A stretch of 8,145 nt of DNA. It comes from an uncultured Pirellulaceae bacterium (lineage in GTDB: Bacteria > Planctomycetota > Planctomycetia > Pirellulales > Pirellulaceae). Every line of letters starts with the position of its first letter. Within the stretch, counting starts at the first letter, position 1. The stretch spans positions 1 through 8,145 of the forward strand of contig CAMYKF010000742.1 in NCBI GenBank assembly GCA_947258905.1, written 5' to 3'. Shown piece by piece: positions 1 to 5,055 of this stretch. Both the position numbers and the translations under genes were made by a program. Below the pieces are notes generated by a model. That model did not search any database and had not been told where the DNA came from. It saw only the letters and a program-made list of their open reading frames with translations.

Positions 1-2
1 TC

Positions 3-893
3 GACCCCGACAAGCACAAAGTCCAGTTCGACGGCACGCGGGTCAAGCCAATTCGCCTGCAATACTTCATGGTCAACAAGCCGCCGGGCGTGTTGTCCAC
101 TTGCGCCGATCCGGCCGGTCGCGTGCGGGTCATCGATCTGATCAACACGGACCAGCGTGTTTACAACGTGGGTCGTCTGGACAAATCCAGCGAAGGCCTG
201 ATCCTGGTCACTAACGATGGCGACCTCGCCAATCGACTGACCCACCCCAGTTACGGCGTGCAAAAAACCTATCTGGTCACGGTTGCCGGCAATCCGCGTC
301 ACGCCGATCTGCAACTGCTCAAGCGAGGTATTCGCCTGGCTGAGGCGGTGGCTCGCGTGGCCGAAGTGCGAATCAAGAAGCGTCGCCGCGATTCCTGCGA
401 CCTGATTATCGTTTTGGAGGAGGGACGCAATCGGGAAATTCGCAGGTTACTGGCCCATATCGGTCACAAGGTCACGCGGTTGCGTCGGATCGCCATCGGG
501 CCGTTGCATCTGGGCGAATTGCCGCCCGGGCATCACCGGCGGCTGGAACACGCCGAAATCACGGCGTTACAGCGGGCCTCGTCACGGCAGCGTCGACGCA
601 AGACGGCCAAAGACAAACCGGTTGACTCCAGCCAGCTGACGCGACCCAAGAAGAAAGCAACCGGTACAAAATCACGTCGCAAAACCGTCAAGGCAAAAAC
701 GGCCGGCGGCGGCCGCAAGCCCGGAAAGAAAACCACATCGCGAAAAGGCAAAAAGTCGGCGCGAAAGAAACCGGCAGCGCCCGCCAAACGCGGAGCCGGT
801 CGAGTCAAAAAATCCACTCGCCAGGGCAACGTGCGTGGCGGTAAAAAGAAAACTGCCCGCAGGGGCAGTTCAACACGTCGACGCCGAACGTAA
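3..893 (+). CDS. rluB: rRNA pseudouridine synthase, RsuA/RluB family, 5'-truncated by the window edge
   Basis: The enzyme isomerises a specific uridine to pseudouridine in ribosomal RNA. The reading frame is open to the left edge with no start, so the gene is partial; the N-terminal S4 RNA-binding domain must mostly lie outside. An internal ATG at 69 is not the true start, because the residues before it (…LQYF-MVNKPPGV) match the family's usual continuous strand. Counting from that Met, the catalytic motif GRLDKSSEGL is at 35-44 with catalytic Asp38 (codon 180-182), followed by VTNDGDL and the EEGRNREIRR motif near 117-126. From about residue 173 the protein becomes a tail of roughly 100 residues, about 43% Lys+Arg with Ala, Gly, Thr and Ser, resembling eukaryotic histone H1 tails. 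RluB proteins often carry basic tails, but this one is long. The gene converges on rpsT. Family membership is secure; RluB (23S) versus RsuA (16S) specificity is a guess. Confidence 0.9.
   Translation, partial: DPDKHKVQFDGTRVKPIRLQYFMVNKPPGVLSTCADPAGRVRVIDLINTDQRVYNVGRLDKSSEGLILVTNDGDLANRLTHPSYGVQKTYLVTVAGNPRHADLQLLKRGIRLAEAVARVAEVRIKKRRRDSCDLIIVLEEGRNREIRRLLAHIGHKVTRLRRIAIGPLHLGELPPGHHRRLEHAEITALQRASSRQRRRKTAKDKPVDSSQLTRPKKKATGTKSRRKTVKAKTAGGGRKPGKKTTSRKGKKSARKKPAAPAKRGAGRVKKSTRQGNVRGGKKKTARRGSSTRRRRT
840..870 (-). terminator. Intrinsic terminator of rpsT, inside the 3' end of the pseudouridine synthase gene
   Basis: On the minus strand the arms AACTGCCC and GGGCAGTT (863-870 and 851-858) form a perfect 8-bp stem with a 4-base loop. 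It is followed at once by TTCTTTTT, the complement of the A-rich stretch at 842-850. This is the classic stem plus U-tract form. It lies 86 bases past the rpsT stop, while on the opposite strand the same bases are codons of the basic tail. On the plus strand the stem has no T-tract, so it should act only for rpsT. The structure is seen directly; activity is inferred. Confidence 0.75.
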
Positions 894-938
894 GGAGCGC
901 GTCGTTCAGCCGGTAAGCCAGGCCGCCAGAAAAAACCT

Positions 939-968
939 GGCTAGGTCTGCGTTGGCTAGGTCTGCGTC
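939..968. repeat. 15-bp tandem duplication over the rpsT stop codon
   Basis: The unit GGCTAGGTCTGCGTT (939-953) is repeated at 954-968 with one mismatch in the last base. The second copy encodes the final residues and TAG stop of bS20; the first copy lies just downstream of the stop. It looks like a replication-slippage duplication and leaves the protein unchanged. Confidence 0.8.
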
Positions 969-1228
969 TTGGCAGCCAGAATTCTCTTCTGCAGACGCGA
1001 TTTGTAGCGGGCAGCGGTGTTCTTGTGAATCACCTTGCGAGCGCCGGCACGATCCAGTTTTCTGGCCGCGCCCTGGTATTCCCTTTCAGCGGTTTCCAGG
1101 TCGCCAGCCTCAACGGCTGCCGAGACCTTTTTCATCTGCGTCCTCATATCCGACTTGATGGAACGATTTCGCAAACGCAGCACCTTGTTTTGCCGCAATC
1201 GCTTTTTGCCACTTTTTGTGTTCGGCAT
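956..1228 (-). CDS. rpsT: 30S ribosomal protein bS20
   Basis: bS20 is a primary 16S rRNA-binding protein of the small subunit and helps early 30S assembly. The 90-residue product has the usual family length (about 85-90) and opens with MPNTKSGKKRLRQN, the typical N-terminal signature. The rest is a highly basic helical bundle with KVIHKNTAARYKSRLQKRI near the C-terminus, also typical. The ATG at 1228 gives the canonical MPNxKS start. The upstream bases are only loosely purine-rich (AAAGCAAG), so the Shine-Dalgarno is weak. The 80 bases upstream are AT-rich relative to the surroundings and probably hold the promoter, but no convincing -35/-10 pair was found. The gene stands alone between the 359-aa gene upstream and the convergent pseudouridine synthase, with its own terminator at 870-840. 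Confidence 0.97.
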   Translation of the reverse strand: MPNTKSGKKRLRQNKVLRLRNRSIKSDMRTQMKKVSAAVEAGDLETAEREYQGAARKLDRAGARKVIHKNTAARYKSRLQKRILAAKTQT

Positions 1229-1369
1229 CTTGCTTTACGAGATAAGCCTGTTGGAATCTGAAAATTTGTTAATCGGGTAATATCATCAATCAATCGGGCG
1301 TTGTCGAGAGCTAATCATGGTGTTTTTCGCCATAGCAGTGTGTTTCCCCAGGAGTGCCCTGGGCCGTCC

Positions 1370-2449
1370 CTAGCGCTGAAAGATCGGCAGGTAGCCGTTG
1401 TCCAGTTGCAGCATGATCAGGTTGCAAGCGGTCACATACACCGGTGCGATGGTGCCGGACCAGCTGCCGTCGGCCTGCTGATTCCGCACGATGTGATCGT
1501 ACAGCAAATTGCGAAAACTGGCCCATTCCTCTTCGGATTGCCGATACACGACCTGGGCATAATACAGATAGGTGTAATGGAAATGCCCATATCGCGCCCC
1601 CTCATTCAGCCGGTGCAAGTGCTGCTTGCAGTAATCCAGCATGGGCGGAATATACTCGCTGTCGTAATCGCCGGCGTTGTACAGGGCGGCCAGCGCGGCC
1701 GCGGTAATCGCCTGACGGGACGTGCCCTTGGTGCGTGAACTGTAGGAGATGCCGCCGTCGGGGTTTTGACAGTCGTAGATGTATTGCCTGGCACGGTCGA
1801 TCGTTTCGCGAGGCACGACGATGCCGGCATTGCGGCAACCACGCAGGCCCTGCACCTGGGTAATGGTGGTCGAGCCCTCGTCAAAGCTGGCGTTTTCCTG
1901 GGCGCTGACGTAGCCCCAGCCACCGGATTTGGTCTGCGCATTGACACTGAACGTGACGGCCCGTTCCAGCACCGACGTCAACTCCTCGCGCCGATCGACG
2001 TCCTCTTCCTCGCCCAGCACCTGGGACAGGAACAGCATGGAAAAGCCGTGTCCGTAGGTGTATCGATTGTCGCGCATTGGATCGCCAATCAATCCGTTGC
2101 CTCGACACTTGGTCATCAGGTAATCGACGGCCTTGCGAATCGGCCGTGCGTACTGACCCTGAATCGTGGTTGAACCGCTGCAGATCATGGCCAGTCCGGC
2201 CAGCGCCGTCATGGCGGTGGGATAGGTGGCGTGGTTCCAGTGCCCCAGTCGTGATTGGTTGTCAACCAGCCAGTTCAGTCCCTTGTCGATGGCGGGCTGC
2301 CATTTGGATTCGCGGGTAAACGTACCTGCCGTGGCCGCTGTCAATCCAGGAGAGATGCATGTGGTCAGGGCGGCGGTGGTCAGGGCGCCGCCACACAGCA
2401 GGACGTGGCGGCGATCCGGCAGCAAACAACGGCGATCATTGAACGTCAT
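1370..2449 (-). CDS. Tat-exported prenyltransferase/squalene-oxidase repeat protein
   Basis: This 359-aa protein has an alpha/alpha-barrel repeat fold related to terpene cyclases and protein prenyltransferase beta subunits. The N-terminus carries a twin-arginine motif (DRRHVLL, Arg13-Arg14), a hydrophobic stretch at 16-30 and a plausible cleavage site after ATA at 39-41. Repeat units recur at about 54-72 (IDKGLNWLVDNQ), 104-124, 161-180 (AQTKSGGWGY), 217-236 (CQNPDGGISY) and 312-332 (RNQQADGSW), matching the QxxDGSW-type motif. The DxDD motif of squalene-hopene cyclases is absent, and so is any clear zinc-ligand set, so it is unlikely to be a cyclase; such proteins are common and mostly uncharacterised in planctomycetes. 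The frame is closed by TGA 12 bases upstream of the ATG, so 2449 is the earliest start. No good Shine-Dalgarno is seen. Family fairly sure, function unknown. Confidence 0.88.
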   Translation of the reverse strand: MTFNDRRCLLPDRRHVLLCGGALTTAALTTCISPGLTAATAGTFTRESKWQPAIDKGLNWLVDNQSRLGHWNHATYPTAMTALAGLAMICSGSTTIQGQYARPIRKAVDYLMTKCRGNGLIGDPMRDNRYTYGHGFSMLFLSQVLGEEEDVDRREELTSVLERAVTFSVNAQTKSGGWGYVSAQENASFDEGSTTITQVQGLRGCRNAGIVVPRETIDRARQYIYDCQNPDGGISYSSRTKGTSRQAITAAALAALYNAGDYDSEYIPPMLDYCKQHLHRLNEGARYGHFHYTYLYYAQVVYRQSEEEWASFRNLLYDHIVRNQQADGSWSGTIAPVYVTACNLIMLQLDNGYLPIFQR

Positions 2450-2485
2450 GGCAGGCAGTCACGGAAACAGATTCGTACTCGCCGA

Positions 2486-2491
2486 ATTGTA
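2486..2491 (-). promoter_or_regulatory. Possible -10 box upstream of the repeat-protein gene
   Basis: TACAAT on the minus strand lies about 37 bases before the ATG at 2449. The -35 side is poor: TTCGCT at a 16-base spacing is the best candidate, while a better TTGACG sits too far away (25 bases). It is offered only as the likeliest promoter in this short gap. Confidence 0.25.
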
Positions 2492-2560
2492 TGCGACAGA
2501 CCGGGTCAGCGAACAACGTCAATTCGAGGGGCCCCGGGGGCCAGCGCCAGCAGGCGGAGG

Positions 2561-2764
2561 TCAGATTTGCTCGCGAAACGTGGTAAAGCTCAGCCAGGCG
2601 ATCAGAGCGGCCGAAATGCTGAAAACCAGATCAATCCAGAAGTTGAATCCGCGGAAGGGCGCGACGCTTTCCATGCCAATCTGGCCTAATACCAGATCGG
2701 AAAAGAACAGCAGAAAAACCAGGATGGATATGACCAACGCGGTTAAACACAGGGCCTTCGGCAT
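2561..2764 (-). CDS. Small two-helix inner-membrane protein, conserved-hypothetical type
   Basis: The 67-residue protein is almost all membrane: helix 1 at about 5-27 (ALCLTALVISILVFLLFFSD) and helix 2 at about 43-60 (FWIDLVFSISAALIAWLSF), joined by a short loop, with the soluble C-terminal end TFREQI. It resembles short planctomycete hypothetical proteins of the same plan, recalled from memory and not searched. A real gene is supported by a good Shine-Dalgarno (GAGGA, 9 bases before the ATG) and a consensus-like promoter at 2878-2851 giving an untranslated leader of roughly 80 bases. It is followed after 111 bases by the Tat-exported protein gene on the same strand and could be co-transcribed with it. 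No function can be assigned. Confidence 0.75.
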   Translation of the reverse strand: MPKALCLTALVISILVFLLFFSDLVLGQIGMESVAPFRGFNFWIDLVFSISAALIAWLSFTTFREQI

Positions 2765-2773
2765 TCGACTTTA

Positions 2774-2778
2774 TCCTC
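2774..2778 (-). promoter_or_regulatory. Shine-Dalgarno of the 67-aa membrane protein
   Basis: GAGGA on the minus strand with a 9-base spacer to the ATG at 2764. It is one of the clearest ribosome binding sites in a window where most genes lack one, and it supports this start. Confidence 0.6.
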
Positions 2779-2850
2779 ACAACGGCCGGGACCGCGGATG
2801 GCAATTTTCTAGCAAGTGGGACTGGGAGGAATCCGGATACGACTGAAAGT

Positions 2851-2878
2851 AGTATAATTGGCTGGTTTTTCGTGTCAC
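2851..2878 (-). promoter_or_regulatory. Sigma-70-type promoter for the 67-aa membrane protein
   Basis: On the minus strand GTGACA (2878-2873) and TATACT (2856-2851) are separated by 16 bases, each one mismatch from the sigma-70 consensus. Transcription would begin near 2844, about 80 bases before the start codon. The -10 box overlaps a perfect TATAAT on the other strand. Confidence 0.55.
2853..2858 (+). promoter_or_regulatory. -10 box facing coaD, overlapping the divergent -10
   Basis: A perfect TATAAT on the plus strand, sharing four bases with the minus-strand TATACT. No recognisable -35 lies 16-18 bases upstream (around AATCCG), and no TG extension precedes it. If used, coaD would have a leader of about 200 bases. 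Confidence 0.35.
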
Positions 2879-3064
2879 GCCGACTGGGGCCCAGATCGCC
2901 AACGGAATCATTTTTTTCGCGGCAGGCTTCGATTGTGCTTGTCAAAACGACGATCACAAGTCCGAAAATGCCAGTCGCCCCAATTATAACGCCGCCTGCT
3001 GTGCAACCGACCAGCGTGCACGATAAGCTGAAAAAGCCCAACCTGTCACCCTCAAGCCAACGCC

Positions 3065-3565
3065 ATGTTACGCAAAGCCGTCTACACCGGTTCCTTCGAC
3101 CCGATTACCCTGGGGCATCTGAATGTCATCGAGCGCGGCAGCCGGCTGTTCGACGTGCTCGTCGTCGGCATCGGGGTCAACATCAGCAAACCGGCGTTGT
3201 TCGAACCCGAAGAGCGACTGGATCTGGTCAGGCGGGTGACCCGCGATATGCCCAACGTGGAGGTGGAGACTTTTGACGGACTGGCGGTGGATTTCGTGCG
3301 TCAGGTCGGAGCGCGCATCATGGTGCGGGGCGTGCGACCGCTGACCGACATCGCTGCCGAATTCACCATGACGATGGCCAATCGCCAACTGGCCGACGAT
3401 CTGGAAACAGTCTTCCTGATGGCCGATGCCCGGTTCGCACACGTCTCCAGTTCGTTGATCAAGCAAGTCGCCCCGCTGGCTGACGATTGGCAACTGGCGC
3501 GGTTTCTGCCCGAAGAGATCATCCCCGAGTTGCGTCGCAAGCTGGCTGGCCAGTTGCAGACTTAG
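3065..3565 (+). CDS. coaD: Phosphopantetheine adenylyltransferase (PPAT)
   Basis: PPAT catalyses the penultimate step of coenzyme A synthesis in the cytoplasm: 4'-phosphopantetheine + ATP gives dephospho-CoA + pyrophosphate. The 166-aa protein is of normal family length and a member of the nucleotidyltransferase superfamily. It shows GSFDPITLGH at 9-18, including the ATP-binding TxGH motif (Thr15-His18), Lys42 in the SKP loop, the RGVRPLTD motif with Arg88 and Arg91, NRQL at 106-109, and the ISSSLVK-type segment VSSSLIKQVA at 127-136. All key positions match the Escherichia coli enzyme. The ATG at 3065 gives the standard MxRKAVYTGSFDP start, but there is no Shine-Dalgarno. It is a single gene, divergent from the 67-aa gene and convergent with mdh. 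Confidence 0.96.
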   Translation: MLRKAVYTGSFDPITLGHLNVIERGSRLFDVLVVGIGVNISKPALFEPEERLDLVRRVTRDMPNVEVETFDGLAVDFVRQVGARIMVRGVRPLTDIAAEFTMTMANRQLADDLETVFLMADARFAHVSSSLIKQVAPLADDWQLARFLPEEIIPELRRKLAGQLQT

Positions 3566-3607
3566 GCTCTGCCCGCCTCTTCGCTCAAACTGAGCATTTC
3601 TTGTGTA

Positions 3608-3631
3608 GCTGAGCGAGGCCCTTCGCTCAGC
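3608..3631. repeat. Palindromic unit, left copy
   Basis: Perfect 9-bp stem GCTGAGCGA/TCGCTCAGC with loop GGCCCT. It lies 43 bases after the coaD stop and may also help end coaD transcripts, although no T-tract follows. Confidence 0.8.
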
Positions 3632-3705
3632 AGATTTCGGATACACCGTGATTTGATGGCTGAAAAGGCGATGGAATCGCCACCATTCTGTCGAACATGC
3701 TGCCT

Positions 3706-3729
3706 GGCGAACGAAGGGCCTCGTTCGCC
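3706..3729. repeat. Palindromic unit, right copy (opposite orientation)
   Basis: Perfect 9-bp stem GGCGAACGA/TCGTTCGCC with loop AGGGCC, the exact complement of the left copy's loop. Read on the minus strand, its loop and six of its nine pairs equal the left copy; the other three pairs are changed on both sides so that pairing is kept. Confidence 0.8.
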
Positions 3730-3907
3730 TACATTTCTGGTGCGATCTGCAAATCTGCTCAGCTTGAGCATTTGAACCTGAACCGAGCACGCCAGCGTCA
3801 GTTGCCGGCGCGCAAGGGCAGCACCCGCGTCTAGCGCCGTCGGCTCAGTAAAACACCAGGTGGATTTGCCCGACAGGCAGTCGCATGCGGGTCGCGCCGC
3901 AGGTCCG

Positions 3908-4897
3908 TCAATGCGCCGGCGCCAGTAATTCTTTCACTTCGTCGCGCTCTTCCTGCAACTCCTGCATCGTGGCGGCCATTTTTTCCTTGCTGAAGTCGTC
4001 AATTTCCAGACCCTGCACGATGGAATATTCACCACCCGAACAGGTGCACGGGAAGGAATAAACCAGGCCTTCGCTGATGCCGTAGCTGCCATCGCTGGGA
4101 ACGGCCATGCTGACCCAGTCGCCATCCGGCGTCCCATGCATCCATGAATAGATGTGATCGATAGCGGCATTGGCGGCCGAAGCGGCACTGGACGCTCCAC
4201 GGGCCTCAATGATCTCCGCCCCGCGCTTTTGCACACGCGGAATAAAGGTATTGCGATACCAGTCCTCATCAACCAACTCACTGGCCGGCCGGCCATCCAC
4301 CGTGGTGTTGCTGATATCCGGATACTGGGTGGCCGAGTGGTTGCCCCAGATCGCCATTTTGCGAATCGTGTCCGATGCCGAACCGGTTTTGGCGGCCAGC
4401 TGGCTGATCGCGCGATTGTGATCCAGCCGCGTCATGGCGTGGATATTGGCCGGATTGACGTTGGGCGCATTGGCCCGGGTGATCAGGGCGTTGGTATTGG
4501 CCGGATTGCCCACGACCACCACGCGAATGTCGCTTTTGGCGTTATCGTTAATCGCCTTGCCCTGCACCGAGAAGATATTGGCATTGGCTCCCAGCAAATC
4601 CTTCCGCTCCATGCCCTTCTTGCGGGGCATGGCACCGACCAACAGGGCAAAATCGGCATCGGCAAATCCGACGTTCGGATCATCGGTCGCCACAATCCCG
4701 TGCAACAGCGGGAATGCGCAATCGTCCAGCTCCATTACCACACCCTGCAACGCGTTCATCGCTGGCGGAATCTCCAGCAGTTGCAATATCACTGGCTGGT
4801 CGGGACCCAGCATGTTACCGGCCGCAATCCGAAACAGCAGTCCGTAACTAATTTGACCCGCAGCGCCTGTCACCGTCACTCGCACCGGTGCCTTCAT
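3908..4897 (-). CDS. mdh: Malate dehydrogenase, NAD-dependent, type 2
   Basis: It interconverts malate and oxaloacetate with NAD in the TCA cycle. The 329-aa product has the length and motifs of the type-2 (cytosolic-like) MDH family: dinucleotide-binding GAAGQIS at 11-17; acidic Glu42 in LLEIPPA, which favours NAD over NADP; ELDDCAFPLL at 56-65; substrate-binding Arg92 and Arg98 in GAMPRKKGMER; GNPANTN at 130-136; catalytic Asp159 with Arg162 in TRLDHNR; and catalytic His187 in IWGNHSATQYPD. The ATG at 4897 is chosen because GAGGAG sits 6 bases before it and the protein then begins MKAPVRVTVTGAAG as in relatives. An earlier TTG (4930) and ATG (4915) in frame would add 6-11 residues over the Shine-Dalgarno and are rejected. 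It is a single gene, convergent with coaD. Confidence 0.96.
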   Translation of the reverse strand: MKAPVRVTVTGAAGQISYGLLFRIAAGNMLGPDQPVILQLLEIPPAMNALQGVVMELDDCAFPLLHGIVATDDPNVGFADADFALLVGAMPRKKGMERKDLLGANANIFSVQGKAINDNAKSDIRVVVVGNPANTNALITRANAPNVNPANIHAMTRLDHNRAISQLAAKTGSASDTIRKMAIWGNHSATQYPDISNTTVDGRPASELVDEDWYRNTFIPRVQKRGAEIIEARGASSAASAANAAIDHIYSWMHGTPDGDWVSMAVPSDGSYGISEGLVYSFPCTCSGGEYSIVQGLEIDDFSKEKMAATMQELQEERDEVKELLAPAH

Positions 4898-4903
4898 CAC
4901 AAT

Positions 4904-4909
4904 CTCCTC
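4904..4909 (-). promoter_or_regulatory. Shine-Dalgarno of mdh
   Basis: GAGGAG on the minus strand, 6 bases before the ATG at 4897. It decides the start against the in-frame TTG at 4930 and ATG at 4915. Confidence 0.8.
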
Positions 4910-4960
4910 GCCCATGCAAACAGGAATCAATAGTCAATAATCAGCAGGAATCCGATTCTG

Positions 4961-5026
4961 GCCTATCTACTTGCAACTGCAAGGGTAGGCAGCCATTCTG
5001 GCCCACATTCCGCCTGCCAGCTGGCA
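4961..5026. repeat. Hairpin cluster between the membrane-protein unit and mdh
   Basis: A long imperfect hairpin spans 4961-4990: outer arms GCCTA/TAGGC and inner arms CTTGCA/TGCAAG with a small internal loop. A perfect 12-base palindrome TGCCAGCTGGCA lies at 5015-5026, 30 bases past the stop of the 487-aa gene, and the 9-mer ATTCTGGCC occurs at 4955-4963 and 4994-5002. These may end the membrane-protein transcript or act as an operator for mdh. No T-tract follows, so the role is open. Confidence 0.5.
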
Positions 5027-5055
5027 CCAGCGGAGCATGGAATGGTTGGTCGCCA

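Larger units (their letters stand above)
2765..3064. other. 300-bp divergent intergenic region upstream of coaD
   Basis: Apart from the promoter elements listed, this stretch holds a second AT-rich patch (CAATTATAAC, 2981-2990) with -10-like sequences on both strands but no matching -35. No RNA gene, riboswitch fold or convincing small gene was found. Two open frames cross it (minus from a TTG at 3041, plus from a GTG at 2872), but both run into established genes in other frames and are not called. Confidence 0.5.
3583..3769. repeat. BIME-like inverted pair of palindromic repeats
   Basis: Two head-to-head copies of one element face each other. The outer parts GCTCAAACTGAGCA (3583-3596) and the complement of 3756-3769 match at 13 of 14 bases. 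Inside these lie two 9-bp hairpins (3608-3631 and 3706-3729), each flanked on its outer side by TGTAG in its own orientation. An inverted pair AGCAGATTT/AAATCTGCT (3629-3637 and 3751-3759) and a central 6-bp hairpin GGCGAT-GGA-ATCGCC (3667-3681) complete the structure. The plan resembles REP/BIME elements of other bacteria. Whether it is repeated elsewhere in the genome cannot be seen. Confidence 0.7.
3566..3907. other. 342-bp convergent intergenic region rich in hairpins
   Basis: No gene was found between coaD and mdh. The left half (3583-3769) is a nested inverted-repeat structure, listed separately. The right half (3770-3907) has only a weak hairpin at 3790-3810 with an internal mismatch. 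Neither gene has a stem followed by a T-tract here, so termination may depend on the hairpins alone or on Rho. Confidence 0.6.

Noticed and set aside
916..942. Hairpin AGCCAGG/CCTGGCT as a terminator of the pseudouridine synthase
   Set aside because: The T/A-rich run lies in the loop, not after the stem, so it does not fit an intrinsic terminator on either strand.
1347..1363. Hairpin CCCAGG/CCTGGG just after the 359-aa gene as a terminator
   Set aside because: Only 6 bp with no T-tract on the minus strand; too weak to call.
2528..2542. GC-rich palindrome after the 67-aa gene as a terminator
   Set aside because: Short, overlapping runs of G and C with only a 3-5 base loop and no T-tract.
2631..3041. 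136-aa minus-strand frame from a TTG, with a hydrophobic N-terminus that looks like a membrane helix
   Set aside because: Its second half overlaps the well-supported 67-aa gene in another frame, it has no ribosome site, and that gene's promoter lies inside it.
2872..3276. 134-aa plus-strand frame from a GTG running into coaD
   Set aside because: It overlaps 200 bases of coaD out of frame, and its sequence is low-quality, Pro/Arg-rich translation.
4898..4930. Longer mdh start at TTG 4930 or ATG 4915
   Set aside because: It would translate through the GAGGAG ribosome site; the family normally begins just before the GAAGQI motif, as from 4897.
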